A DNA stretch of 64,000 nucleotides from Allolobophora icterica (taxonomy: Eukaryota > Annelida > Clitellata > Crassiclitellata > Lumbricidae). Each line of letters starts with the position of its first letter. The stretch's first letter is position 1. Shown one piece after another: positions 54,140 to 64,000 of this stretch. The stretch lies in NCBI GenBank assembly GCA_963556255.1, contig OY744607.1, forward strand, positions 54,935,764 through 54,999,763, in the 5' to 3' direction. Position numbers and translations under genes: made by a program. The notes below the pieces were generated by a model. It saw only the letters and a program-made list of their open reading frames with translations, did not search any database and had not been told where the DNA came from.

Positions 54140-55235
54140 GCTAGATGAGACTGACATTGCGATGTCTTCCTAGCAGTTTCGTGGATTTTCGCTTGCGTCT
54201 GAAGCGCACTAAACTGGGCGAATTTCTTATCACAGACGTAGCACACGAACGCTTTCTCACCAGTATGACTGCGTATATATGACTGTCAGGCGGTGCGATT
54301 GACTGAACTTCTCACCGCAGCCCCCACAGGTATGCGTGTGCGTTCCTGGTTAAGCCTATGCGTTTTCTTATGATGAATCAAGTCTGACGACTTTGCAAAT
54401 GCGCTTTCGCAAACGCTACATTCGAACGGTCGTTCACCACTATGAATGCGCATGTGTAGCCTACACGCAACGTAGTGACCTGCGTGAACATCTTCGTGCA
54501 GGTAATGCAAAGATAAAGACGCTCACCTGCTTGCGTACGTATGTGCATCTCCATGTTGACCTTGTGTGTAAAGCGTTGGTGACAGTGAGTGCAAGCGAAT
54601 GGTTTCTCGCCGGAATGTGTTCTGAGGAGAATCCTCAGGTTTTCAGAGTAGGCTATTTGAACTGCTTGGGACATTTGTGACATTCGTATATCTTCTCTTT
54701 GATGTGTTACTTTGCATGGACCTTCAGCTGTTTGATGTTTTGTACAACCAGTCCATACTCGCCGCAGTTCAATGCATTAACTTCTGTATATAGATCTGCA
54801 CCTACATCCATGAGCTCCTTTCCTACGATGACATTCTCCACAGGCAAATCGTGACTATTAAGGACATTGTAACTGTTGGCATCAGCTTCCTTAACTTGCA
54901 TGTCTGGCTGAAACATATCAAACAGTTGTATTAGCTGTCCCATAGTGTCCACGTCAAGTATCTGGAAACTATTCAGTTCACACTCAGTACCAGTCGCCAC
55001 AGAAATCTTTCCCCGTAGTACCTGGGACCACTGGGAGTCCGGCCATTGTGACTGGACGCCTGGCTCTGTAGATTGCACATTTGTCTGAAGTGGTTGACCG
55101 TCTGTTTTCTGTCCATTGTTGTTGACATCGATTATCTATTGGCCTTTCAACTCCCAAGCCACATCAGTCGCCGGGGTATACGATCCATCCGATATCGGAC
55201 ACCACTGGAAGTCAGACGATTCGGGCTGAAACATA
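54140..55235 (-). pseudogene. C2H2 zinc-finger gene, decayed
   Basis: The minus strand reads an N-terminal segment (55078-54707, no known domain), a frame break near 54710, then fingers [68 protein letters not shown] and EKAFVCYVCDKKFAQ. Linkers TGEKP-like are degraded, several zinc His are lost and at least three frame changes separate the fingers. It could be a retained old copy or a processed pseudogene. The segment at 55230-55139 encodes SSDFQWCPISDGSYTP in another frame. Confidence 0.65.
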
Positions 55236-55385
55236 ATTAATTGCGGAAAGTGATTAATTTTCCTGAAGATATAAAAAAAGAGACTCGAATAACATAATTC
55301 AATACGACCAGAAAAATCACAGAAGTAATGACATCGGTTCATGCGTAGGGAACAGAGGAACAAAGATATCAGCTAACATAATGCC

Positions 55386-55400
55386 AACTGTATAATAATA

Positions 55401-55492
<92 letters not shown>

Positions 55493-55507
55493 GTAATAAT
55501 AATAATA

Positions 55508-55567
<60 letters not shown>

Positions 55568-55585
55568 ATAATAATAATTATATCG
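55386..55585. repeat. (AAT)n / (ATT)n alternating palindromic microsatellite
   Basis: Blocks of aat switch to att and back twice within 200 bp, giving a long self-complementary tract. Asn/Tyr-rich frames are artefacts. Confidence 0.95.
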
Positions 55586-55639
55586 TTTTATTTCGCTGGC
55601 CTTTACGAAAGGGTAAAGATGTGACGTTATGTTCGCGCA

Positions 55640-56235
55640 AAAAATCACTGACATAAAATTTTTAAAATTAACTAAACAACCGTATTAGTCCATTGGCCCT
55701 TAATCAGCTTATAATTATCTCCGCCCGATGCATATATAATTATATATATACGTTACATACTATGGCCAAGCTAGTCCCTCCTTTAATAATCTTTTCTCTC
55801 TAGCCCTGTCTCTCCCATTGACACCCTAGAAGTCGGTGACTTTTATCCAGCCAGCCATGGCACAGCAGTTAACACAAGAAAATACCACTAATTAAATAGT
55901 TTAAATATTTCTCAGAGGTAAAGGGATGACAGACTTAAATATGCCTAGCCTCGACTACATCAAACTGTTTCACAGAAAACACGACTGCTGGACTGCCAGG
56001 CTCGTTCAGTGAATCACGGGATGGGCGTCTGCGACCTCTGGTTGTTGGGACTAAAACTCAGATCAGATATAATATGTAAAAGCCCTACGATTGTGTAAAT
56101 GGAAACAAGCCACTTTGTAACTGTAATTGGAAGATCCATTAATAAATGCCAAGTTCACTAAGGCATATGTCACTTAGGCAAAATACTACCAGTTATAGTA
56201 AGTCTTTAAAGGTGCAAGACCCACTATTACATGTA
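55640..56235. other. Intergenic, nothing recognised
   Basis: AT-rich single-copy-looking sequence with a short tatatataattatatata at 55735. Confidence 0.35.
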
Positions 56236-56239
56236 ACCC

Positions 56240-56398
56240 CAAAACTTCACATCGGTACGGGTAAAACCGGGTATACCCGTACCCGTAATGCCGTACCCGT
56301 ACCCGACCTGTGAAATTGCTAACCGACCCGTACCCGACCCGCTGGTACGGGTCGGGTACGGGTAAACCCGCGGGTACGGGTATACCCGCAGACCCCTA
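56240..56398. repeat. GGGTACGGGTA-rich inverted repeat
   Basis: acccgtacccg and cgggtacgggt recur many times in both orientations, ending gggtatacccgcagacccct. This composition is typical of the end of a DNA transposon; unit B lacks it at the matching point (43170). No target duplication found. Confidence 0.5.
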
Positions 56399-56399
56399 C

Positions 56400-57440
56400 T
56401 AACGACGTTCTTTCTACTCACGGTAGAATTCATGATCCATCAACATTAAAAACTTCGAGTAGGCGTTGGTCTAAAGTGGTTAGTCTGCCGATGTTTTGTT
56501 TATTGTTGCAAGAATTGATTGCATTGAGGCACTCGGTGGACATAGGTAAGCGATGTTTGTGGCAAGTAATATCTACATTGTTATCTCCAATACCTACAAG
56601 ACAGTAGTTTATGGGGTTAACGAGAGAGCAAATAACATAAATTTTATTATTACTGCTAGTATTGTTATGGTTATCATTGCTATAGCGGCCACTCATTCTC
56701 GTTAGAAGTGGTCCCCATTTTCATCCGAGAGCAAGAGGATATAGGGGTAGCCACAGGGCGTCCACAGTGGGACGCGGTGGTGTAGTGGTATGTTCTGTGC
56801 CTTGTAACCGGAGGGTCGCAGGTTCGAATCTACCTCCAGCCACTGCGTAGCGACCTTGGACAAGTTGCTCACCCACAACTGTCTGTGAGGAAGGCAACGG
56901 GAAACCACCTCACTCACCTCATCCCCGGGTGGCATAAAGCCAATAGACCTGCCTTCGGGCAGAGAACTCATCATCACAGGGCGTCCAGAATTATCTATAG
57001 CTACTCGACAGTTGGTAAGTAAAAGGGTTTCATCGGGTTTTTTGCGAACCAGGGCTGCAGTGCGTGACACATGAACATGAATCGTCATTTTGTTATGTTA
57101 GCAAGACCCTTCCGCTTTTTGTTAGGCCACACAAGAGAAGGATTGTTGATTCAACAAGGTCCATTCATTAAGCTGAAAGCGGAGTCAGTGAACAACATGC
57201 CATTCAAAGATGAGCCTTAAAGATGTCCTAAGTCATTCAAACCGACCAGCAGGTACGATGCTGTAGGTCTGTCTGTATCCAAAAACACCGAAGAATGGAA
57301 AATAATTGTCAGATATAAACACACCTGCCACATATATCAAACTGTACACAAGGTAATAACATGAATCCACAAGAATCTACGAATGTACTTTGAATATAAA
57401 ATCCCAGAATATTATTATTTTTTTACCCGAGGTATATATG
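56400..57440. repeat. Distal upstream block of BRICHOS unit C
   Basis: Close match to 43190-43660 and extends homology to 29900-30300 (gttgattcaacaaggt-cattcattaagctgaaag). Interrupted by the SINE at 56765. Confidence 0.75.
56765..56974 (+). mobile_element. tRNA-derived SINE, family 3, with target duplication
   Basis: Head gacgcggtggtgtagtggt, B box ggttcgaatc, body ggaaggcaacgggaaaccacctcactcacctcatcc. Flanked by a 13-bp direct repeat cacagggcgtcca (56752-56764, 56975-56987), which shows a clean insertion; unit B has the intact site. Confidence 0.85.
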
Positions 57441-57523
57441 ATCCATCAGGTGTAAGATAGGCCTACTAATTAGTGATGTTGACTCTGGAGTGGCCGTCCA
57501 GGTTAATATTATTTTTCCCCCGA

Positions 57524-57524
57524 G

Positions 57525-57566
<42 letters not shown>

Positions 57567-57600
57567 GTTATTATTGTTATTATTATTATTACCACTGCCA
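57524..57600. repeat. (ATT)n microsatellite
   Basis: Imperfect att repeats that grade into tac/cta triplets to about 57780. Confidence 0.9.
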
Positions 57601-58135
57601 TTGCTATTGCTGCTGCTACTTCTACCACCATTACTACAACTACCATTATTATTATTATGATTGTTGGTGTTTATTATTATTTTCATCATCATTGCTATTA
57701 CTACCACTTTCACTACTACTATCACTTTCACTACTACGACTACTTCTATTATTTCTACAACTGCCACTATTACTACTAAATATTCATTAAAAAGAGCAAA
57801 ATAACGTATTCGTCTAAGTCCAGTGCGAAAAGGTACAGAGGAATGCCACCGCATTGAACAGTTCGATTGTCAGAACCAGTCGTTGAAAGAGATAGTCCTC
57901 AGACATCGTGTTGAGACTCAATGCCCCGAGGTGGAGGTGAAGGTCAGGCCCCAGCGGGTCTTATTGTTCTATTTGTGTATACAACAATTTTGTGGGAATT
58001 GTTGTTTCCTCATTGCTTCAAATGTTTGTCTAAACCTCTTTATCGTCTTGATATTGTACCTCAGATATCATAGCTTGCAGGTAAGAAGAACGTTTTTACT
58101 TGAGGATTTCCTTCTTAAATTAAATGTAGCAAATG

Positions 58136-59027
58136 CAGTCTTGTTGTCCTCGAGACCAAGGTCTTGGTCTCGAGTGCGCTCGAGTTCGTTTTTAAAAGTC
58201 TTGGTCTTGGTCTTGAGGTTCAAGGTTTTGGTCTTGGTCTTGGTCTTGAGGTTCAAGGTCTTGGTCTTGGTCTTGGTCTTGAAGTTCAAAGTCTTGGTCT
58301 TGGTTTTTCAAGACCAAGACCAAGACCGACTGAATTTTAAATTTTTCCGCAGCCATTGCGGTCAATAACGGTTTCAAAAAGGCTCACGATTTATATATTT
58401 AAATCCAGTGCTTGAAAAGCTACTCTGTGTGCCAGCGACTTCAGCACCTATGAAAAGTAGGTCAAGCCCAAATTGGTAGGAAGATAGATTTCCATACATC
58501 GAAATTGGTTCAAATCTATCTATCTCCGGCTCATCCTGGAAAGAAACATGACCACCACACACGATTTAGACATGTAAATGATCTCTTTTTTACATGGCGA
58601 AATTTTTATGAGGCCCCACAAGGCACGTCTTGGTCAGAAACTTCTGAGCGAATTTTTTTTTTTTATAAAATGCAACCGGCATTTGAAATAACAAATTGCA
58701 TGAAGGACTTAATTTGTAAATTCGAATTCAGAAATTCTCTGCAGTCTGCATATAGAGTTGGTTTGCTTCATTAAAGTAGCGATCGAGTAGTCCGAATTGA
58801 CAGTTTTTAGTAAGGAATAGTGTGGATACGATTGTGATTTTTGGGTCTTGGTCTTGGTCTTGGTCTTGAGGTTCAAGGTCTTGGTCTTGGTCTTGGTCTT
58901 GAGGTTCAAGGTCTTGGTCTTGGTCTTGGTCTTGAGGTTCAAGGTCTTGGTCTTGGTCTTGGTCTTGAGGTTCAAGGTCTTGGTCTTGGTCTTGGTCTTG
59001 AGGTTTAAGGTCTTGATAACAAGACTG
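58136..59027. mobile_element. hAT-type element filled with a GGTCTT minisatellite
   Basis: CAGTCTTGTT.../...AACAAGACTG ends and a perfect 8-bp duplication agcaaatg (58128-58135, 59028-59035). Both ends consist of a 33-bp unit (four ggtctt plus gaggttcaa) at 58190-58310 and 58848-59011, plus a palindrome ctcgagaccaag-gt-cttggtctcgag at 58149. Val-Leu and Lys-Thr frames across it are not genes. Confidence 0.88.
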
Positions 59028-59039
59028 AGCAAATGTACC

Positions 59040-60590
59040 CGTTACGAATCACGTGACCCAAGATTTCCTAACATTAGTCCTGCCAACTTAATATGAAAGT
59101 TATTACACTTAGTCATCCTAACTCACACTCGTCTACTGTATTTATTTTATCATGCATGGCATATCTACAAGGAAGAAGACATTGTCAATATATCTCTTTT
59201 GCTGCATATTCTATTACGTCAAGAGGATTGCAATTGGATGAGTCATGGAGATTTTTCTGCTGCCAGCCAGCCACACCACCCCTAGCTTCTAACGCCTGGA
59301 TGTCTATCATAAGACACGTCAGCTATATAATTTTAAAAAGCGGGTGAAACTGTTTTACGAACATCTTTAATTATCTCATGTTGTAGATTGCTTACGCCTG
59401 CTTCTGATAAAGCCAAATGATAAAGCACGAGTTATATCACCATTGCTTACTGGTATCGAAATCTGATCCGCATTTTATGACGTTGTGCTTCATAGTCTGC
59501 ATGTAAATGTGCGCAACAGATGTTGGTTGGTCCAATGTTGTTGTCATCGCATTCAGCTTCAACTGAAATTCACCAAACCAAAGACATAATCTTCAAAACC
59601 ATTATATTGGTGTTTCTAAACAACATCTTTAAAGAACCCAACAAAGTAGCGCTACTCTAATGAATCACACATGAATTTAAAACTTCTCACTTCTTCGCGC
59701 ACATCTGTCTAACAAATTTTTATAAGGTTCCTGTTCCCCCCTCCCCCACCCACACCATTTTCGTTCTATAAGTTCCCACGTCAAAAATCTCTAGGTTTAA
59801 TATAAACAACTCAAAACAACTAGGCCTACTTTCCGTATCTACTTGTTATTACTCATACCTTAGTCCATCGCGGCCACCAGTTTTTTCCTCTCTCAAATAG
59901 AACAACCACTCCGTCATTTATGTTGCGCCGCCTCCCGAAAGAACCCCGCTAGATCGCTCATCCTTCATTCTTTTCGGCTCATAAATGGCGTTGTATCCAT
60001 TCAAACGGGTAGCGATGGTGAAGGAGCTGACTCGATCGATTAGCTGAAAAAGGAACAGGGTCGAGATCATACAGTCGCTCTAAGAAACGTGTGCATTGTA
60101 CAATATTGCACTTACTTTAATCTTCTCGACCAACGTTAACTAAGGAAATATGTTTACGATACAGTTACGAAGCCTTCTGCAGCGCTGTGATCAACAGACG
60201 CGCACACATCCATAACAAAGCAATGCAGCCGTTTTTCATTCAGGATTCGCTATTTTTAATCTAAGCTTTGTTCACGTTCAAATTTTACTTGGTCATAACA
60301 GGATCTTTACAATGGCTCAGAGTGTTTCCTTTCAGTTCACTTGCATCACAACAGCCGAATAGCATACAATTAATAACTGCCAGTCGAGTTACCGGATAAG
60401 CAAACATCCAACAAGAAACACCATTGTATTTATCGCACACCGTGATTTTATTTGCTGGTGCCTCGACGCCAGTAAAGCAAAACAGAGAAGGCGTGATCTT
60501 GAGTACAGAACCACGGTTTAGACCGTCGTATAAAAATTTGTTTGTCATTTTATATTTTATGACATTGAGTATCTTGTGTATCAGCATCAT
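59040..60590. other. Unit C intergenic, no gene recognised
   Basis: No inverted termini or coding signal that I can support. Short open frames on both strands lack known motifs. Confidence 0.35.
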
Positions 60591-60599
60591 CGTCATCGT

Positions 60600-60825
60600 C
60601 ATCAGATCCTGACACCGGACATTTGGCGACGATGGGTACGAATAAATGATCTCCATTGTTCCCGATCATTTGTCAAGTCCAACGCTGCTCTTAATGTTTG
60701 CCCAAGTCTTGTTATGTCCTCATTTATATCATCTATCCAGTCCAGTGTTCGGTTTTCTTTGGTTCTCTTTCCTTCGTACTTCGCATGTAGTGCATTACGC
60801 AGAACACTACAATCATGCAATCATG
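60600..60825 (-). mobile_element. RTE-like LINE C-terminal fragment
   Basis: The minus strand encodes RTLDWIDDINEDITRLGQTL then LTNDREQWRSFI, the conserved WLDDIxxDLxxLG...DRxxWR end of endonuclease/reverse-transcriptase proteins. Confidence 0.65.
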
Positions 60826-60884
60826 AGTAGAGAATTGTGCGTACGTGTCATGAAAGAAATCTCATAAGTAAGAATACTTATAAT

Positions 60885-60895
60885 GCATATATATA

Positions 60896-60935
<40 letters not shown>
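60885..60935. repeat. (TA)n microsatellite
   Basis: About 22 TA units. Confidence 0.95.
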
Positions 60936-60937
<2 letters not shown>

Positions 60938-61819
60938 TGTATAAAAATTACTGGCACAAAAGGCAGTTGTCATGCTTGACCAACTACAAGCCACGGGAAA
61001 ACAAGTCTTTTTTGTTGCTTTCTTTTATCCAATTCAGTCGGAGTGATATCAACATAATGTCAGGAACTAATGAATCACGCCTCACTAAATCTTGCCACTT
61101 CGAAAACCGAGAGAAAATTTCTCAGACTCGGGCTTTAGAAGAACCTCTGGGGGTCGCGTTTAGCCTTCGTACAGATATCAATTTAAGCGTATTCTAATAC
61201 AACACATAAAAGCATTCTGATTTTCATTTTATAGATTGACCAGTTTATTCTAGTCACCGTTCTTATGAAAATAAGACAATAAAGTTTAAAAGTGCACATC
61301 TATGAAGGTGTCATCACAATGAGTGAAAGGGCAATGGGTCTCTATTGGCACGCTCGGGAGGGTTTGAATTGTCAAATTTGAACGCGGGGGGGGTTGAAAA
61401 TTCTTACATGTCCGGAAGTCCCGACCGAAATTTCTTACGTACCTAAGACCAGTATGTGAGCTAAATTGTAATGGGCGTGAGGGTACTTGATACTTAGCTG
61501 TGACTAAAAAATCGAACAGTGAAGAATACTTATTCGAAAACAATTGAGTTTTTTCCAAAAACTTCTAGCAAAAAATTATGACTTAACAAACACTGAAGAT
61601 GATCTGAATGAAAACTGAGAAGAAAAAACAAAGCAGTAGTTTTAATTAATTAAACAAATAAGATACATTGAACGACTGTAAATTGTGCTGGTGGTTAACT
61701 TAATTAACCCCCAAGATAATTTTTGGAAAATAACTGGATGTGTTGAAAAATGAAATGGGATTGAAAAGGGTCCTTCTAACCCAAAGGTATATTTGCTTGG
61801 ATGTCTGTCTATGTCAGAC

Positions 61820-61950
61820 ATACTTTCATGCCTTTAGGGTTCGCCCCAGCGTAACAATGAAGAGGAAAGTCCATAAAAAGACCAGACCCGATGCTTTCAT
61901 ACCCTTAGAGTTCAACCTAGCGTGACATTAAAGAGGAAGGTCCATAAAAG
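61820..61950 (+). promoter_or_regulatory. Conserved upstream block, unit C, two tandem copies
   Basis: The ~60-bp block present once upstream of genes A and B occurs twice here (61820-61880 and 61891-61950). Confidence 0.4.
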
Positions 61951-62700
61951 ATTTCAATAAAAAAATAATACGAAAATAATAAAATATCGTATCCCCTCTA
62001 AATTCCGCAGTTCCTCCATGATCATTGTAACCCGTCCTTCATCTCCCTCCTCATGTTCCTCTATCACCCCCGGGCTTTCCACTGAAAACTGATCTCACCT
62101 TTCCAAATACTCCTACCCTAACTGATCTGATCCTCCGCCTTCCAATAATTCTCGCCCTTATCGACACCTGCCTTAACAGCCGCTCTGCCTCCTCTTTTGA
62201 CCTGGCCCTCCGGTAACCGGACTCGGGCCTCTTTTGGACTACTCTCTAAAAAACCTCTGATTTGATTTATCCTTCTGGAAACCGCACTTGGACCTCTTTC
62301 GGACTAATTTCTGGAAAAAACCTCTGATTTGACGTAGCGCTCGTGAATAGGCCGGTTCCCTGCGCTTGGCCTTTTAGCAGCGCTTTAGAAGTTTGGAGAT
62401 TACGATTACGATTTTCAACCCCTCAATTTGTATGCATCTATAATAATTCATGCCCTTACGCATTGTGGTCAAGTATACAGCGACCCTTAGATATTTACTC
62501 AAAAGCTCTCCCAGCCCAATCTTCTTAGAGCCTCACACTTGATAACTTGAAATTTTATGTTACAGTTTTCGCAAAACGGAAGTATGTGATCAAAAGGACG
62601 TCTGCTTGCTAGTTTACCAAAATTTAATGTCAAAGGTTGCCTAGTCACAAAGAAGACAGCAGAATGAAAAGATTCACTGCGCCCTCGGTCGTTATTTTGA

Positions 62701-62776
62701 GGAAAGTCATGCGTGACTTGTCCACACCCAAACCTGTTTTTGCACAGTAGGGTTATTGTTGTCCAAATGTATAAAT
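62701..62776 (+). promoter_or_regulatory. Core promoter of BRICHOS gene C
   Basis: TATA box tataaat at 62770-62776, 110 nt before the ATG; ggaaagtcatgcgtgac at 62701. Confidence 0.75.
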
Positions 62777-62879
62777 TCGACTGATCCGTGGTGTACGATT
62801 GTACAGCCTCCAGCGAAACAGAAGCGTATCTACTTCAGCAAGACTCGACTCATCTGCTGCGAGAAATCTTCAGCCGAAA

Positions 62880-62945
62880 ATGCTACCGAAGATGTCCGAA
62901 GAGAAGACAGCTACTCCGGTGACGATCATTTCGACCCAGAATGAG
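62880..62945 (+). CDS. Gene C exon 1 (BRICHOS-AMP-like paralogue, rest beyond window)
   Basis: MLPKMSEEKTATPVTIISTQ then NE, donor gtaaat, 22 codons in phase 0 exactly as genes A and B. The intron that follows matches gene B intron 1 (45850-46200 versus 62990-63310). No exon 2 is visible before 64000, as expected if intron 1 is over 1.05 kb (2.5 kb in B). It may be a full gene or a fragment. Confidence 0.75.
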
Positions 62946-63309
62946 GTAAATCTGCTATAACGCTAGTTAAACTAGTTATAAAAATATCTTTGGTAAGCTA
63001 TGACTAATGGTGTAGGTTGAGATAAGAAATCTTTACCGAGTATCGTATTCCTTCTCTCACGATCAGATTCAGTTAAGCCTAATTTATTTGTCACCTAAAT
63101 CTGTATTGCACATTAGACCTAGGCCCAATAGATGGGTTTCAACAGGTAATCCAAACATAACAATACTCTTCCGCGAGCAGGGTCGTCCAGTTTTAACATT
63201 TATTTGCTTATGCGGTAACAAAGGGGTGCATCAAATTCAATAAAATGTCGTATCATTGTTCAGAAACGTGCAACATGCATATGGTGCTCGTGCAATGGCA
63301 GCTACCACT

Positions 63310-64000
63310 GCACGAGCGCATTATACATACGCATATCAGAGCTGGATTTCGGTTCTCTAGCATCTATCTCTCGACGAATACACAGTTCAATTGCACACGA
63401 TTGTTCAGTACTCTTACGATGATGAGATAGCTACGTTATTGCTACGACTACAAAAACTCATAATCTAAACCTCTGAAGATGAACGCGTAGTATCTGCTTA
63501 GCACTAGACATACCAGTCTACGACAGAATTGTATGGTATGGTATCTGGGAATTTATGAAGCGCCTCTCACAGTGCGATCTATTCAGAGGCGCTCTCAGCG
63601 TGTGAGCCTCGCGGAAACAGAAAAGACTTTAAACGATGAACAGAACGCCCAGTCTAAGCCGCTGACGTTCCTGTCTGAACCGAACGACTTTCCGACTGAA
63701 TATATCTACTCGATTATCTGCTCTCTGTCTTACTTATCCTAAGTTATTCGGAGGTCCATGGTAAAGATATATCGTGATTGGTTCATCAAACTATAGCACC
63801 TATACCGCGGATCACTAGATTGATATTAGCTAGGCTACTGGAAGGTGTGGCCACACTGAAGCCTTACCTTATTACACTGACCAATGGAAAACTCTTTCCA
63901 GGTGGATGGTGCATCTTTCCAGATGCTTCTGGAATGTACATTTGTGGTATCATCTATTATCCTTGAATTATCTTCCGTCGAGTGATCTGAAATTTCTCGA
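63310..64000. other. Gene C intron 1 sequence to window end
   Basis: A short SINE-family-2-like piece (gcgcctctcacagtgcgatctattcagaggcgctc, 63560-63596). The open frame at 63778-63966 (62 codons) has no recognised motif. Confidence 0.35.

Noticed and set aside
57423..57854. Asn-rich 143-codon frame
   Set aside because: Simple (ATT)n-derived repeat sequence.
58848..59096. Val-Leu-Arg-Phe-Lys repeat protein frame
   Set aside because: A 33-bp minisatellite inside a DNA transposon; the frame follows only from 33 being divisible by three.
63778..63966. 62-codon frame in gene C intron 1
   Set aside because: No known motif, no splice logic with gene C.

Overview
This is a eukaryotic, intron-rich, AT-rich genomic window with many microsatellites, tRNA-derived SINEs, LINE remnants and small DNA transposons. 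There is no operon structure, rRNA, bacterial gene or CRISPR array. The organism is most likely a marine annelid. The right half carries a tandem family of BRICHOS-domain precursors that end in a short Cys-rich peptide after a furin-type site, an architecture known from polychaete arenicin/alvinellacin/capitellacin-type antimicrobial peptide precursors. The phylum is inferred from that architecture only.

Left third (about 1-24,600, minus strand): one very large gene for a secreted Cys-rich protein. A signal-peptide exon (24581-24533) is followed by 32 recognisable exons running leftward past the window edge. Nearly all encode one ~35-residue six-cysteine repeat (C-x3-C-x4-GC-x7-C-x2-C-x10-C type), and every usable exon is symmetric phase 1-1. 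Exons near the signal peptide are divergent (93-102 nt). Those further downstream are a homogenised array of 105-nt exons spread by segmental duplication. Three exons are dead: one split by a ~750-bp inverted-repeat transposon, one with both splice sites lost, one frameshifted. Introns hold a 44-bp minisatellite made from the exon end plus its splice donor, a 29-bp minisatellite of about 28 copies, and two adjacent hAT-type elements with perfect 8-bp target duplications.

Middle (about 24,600-31,300): no gene I can support. It holds simple repeats, SINEs, short hairpins and the distal upstream block of the first BRICHOS unit.

Right half (about 29,350-64,000, plus strand): three tandem units of a BRICHOS-AMP-like gene. 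Gene A (32686-39189) and gene B (45383-50917) are complete. Each has six exons whose phases match, giving 224 and 228 residues: a type II membrane anchor, a BRICHOS domain, an R-Q-K-R processing site and a C-terminal peptide with six cysteines ending in Cys-Trp-Cys. Gene C shows promoter and exon 1 only (62880-62945). The pro-regions of A and B are about 86% identical (my hand count), but the mature peptides share little beyond the terminal CWC. All three genes share a TATA box, a 5' leader and upstream blocks.

Transposons give a relative clock for the duplications. A mariner-family element in gene A intron 3, itself interrupted by a hAT-type element inside its transposase codons, is absent from the matching site in gene B. 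A hAT-type element upstream of A is absent from unit C. Intergenic DNA also holds a decayed jockey/CR1-like reverse transcriptase (40690-42298) and a decayed C2H2 zinc-finger gene (54140-55235).
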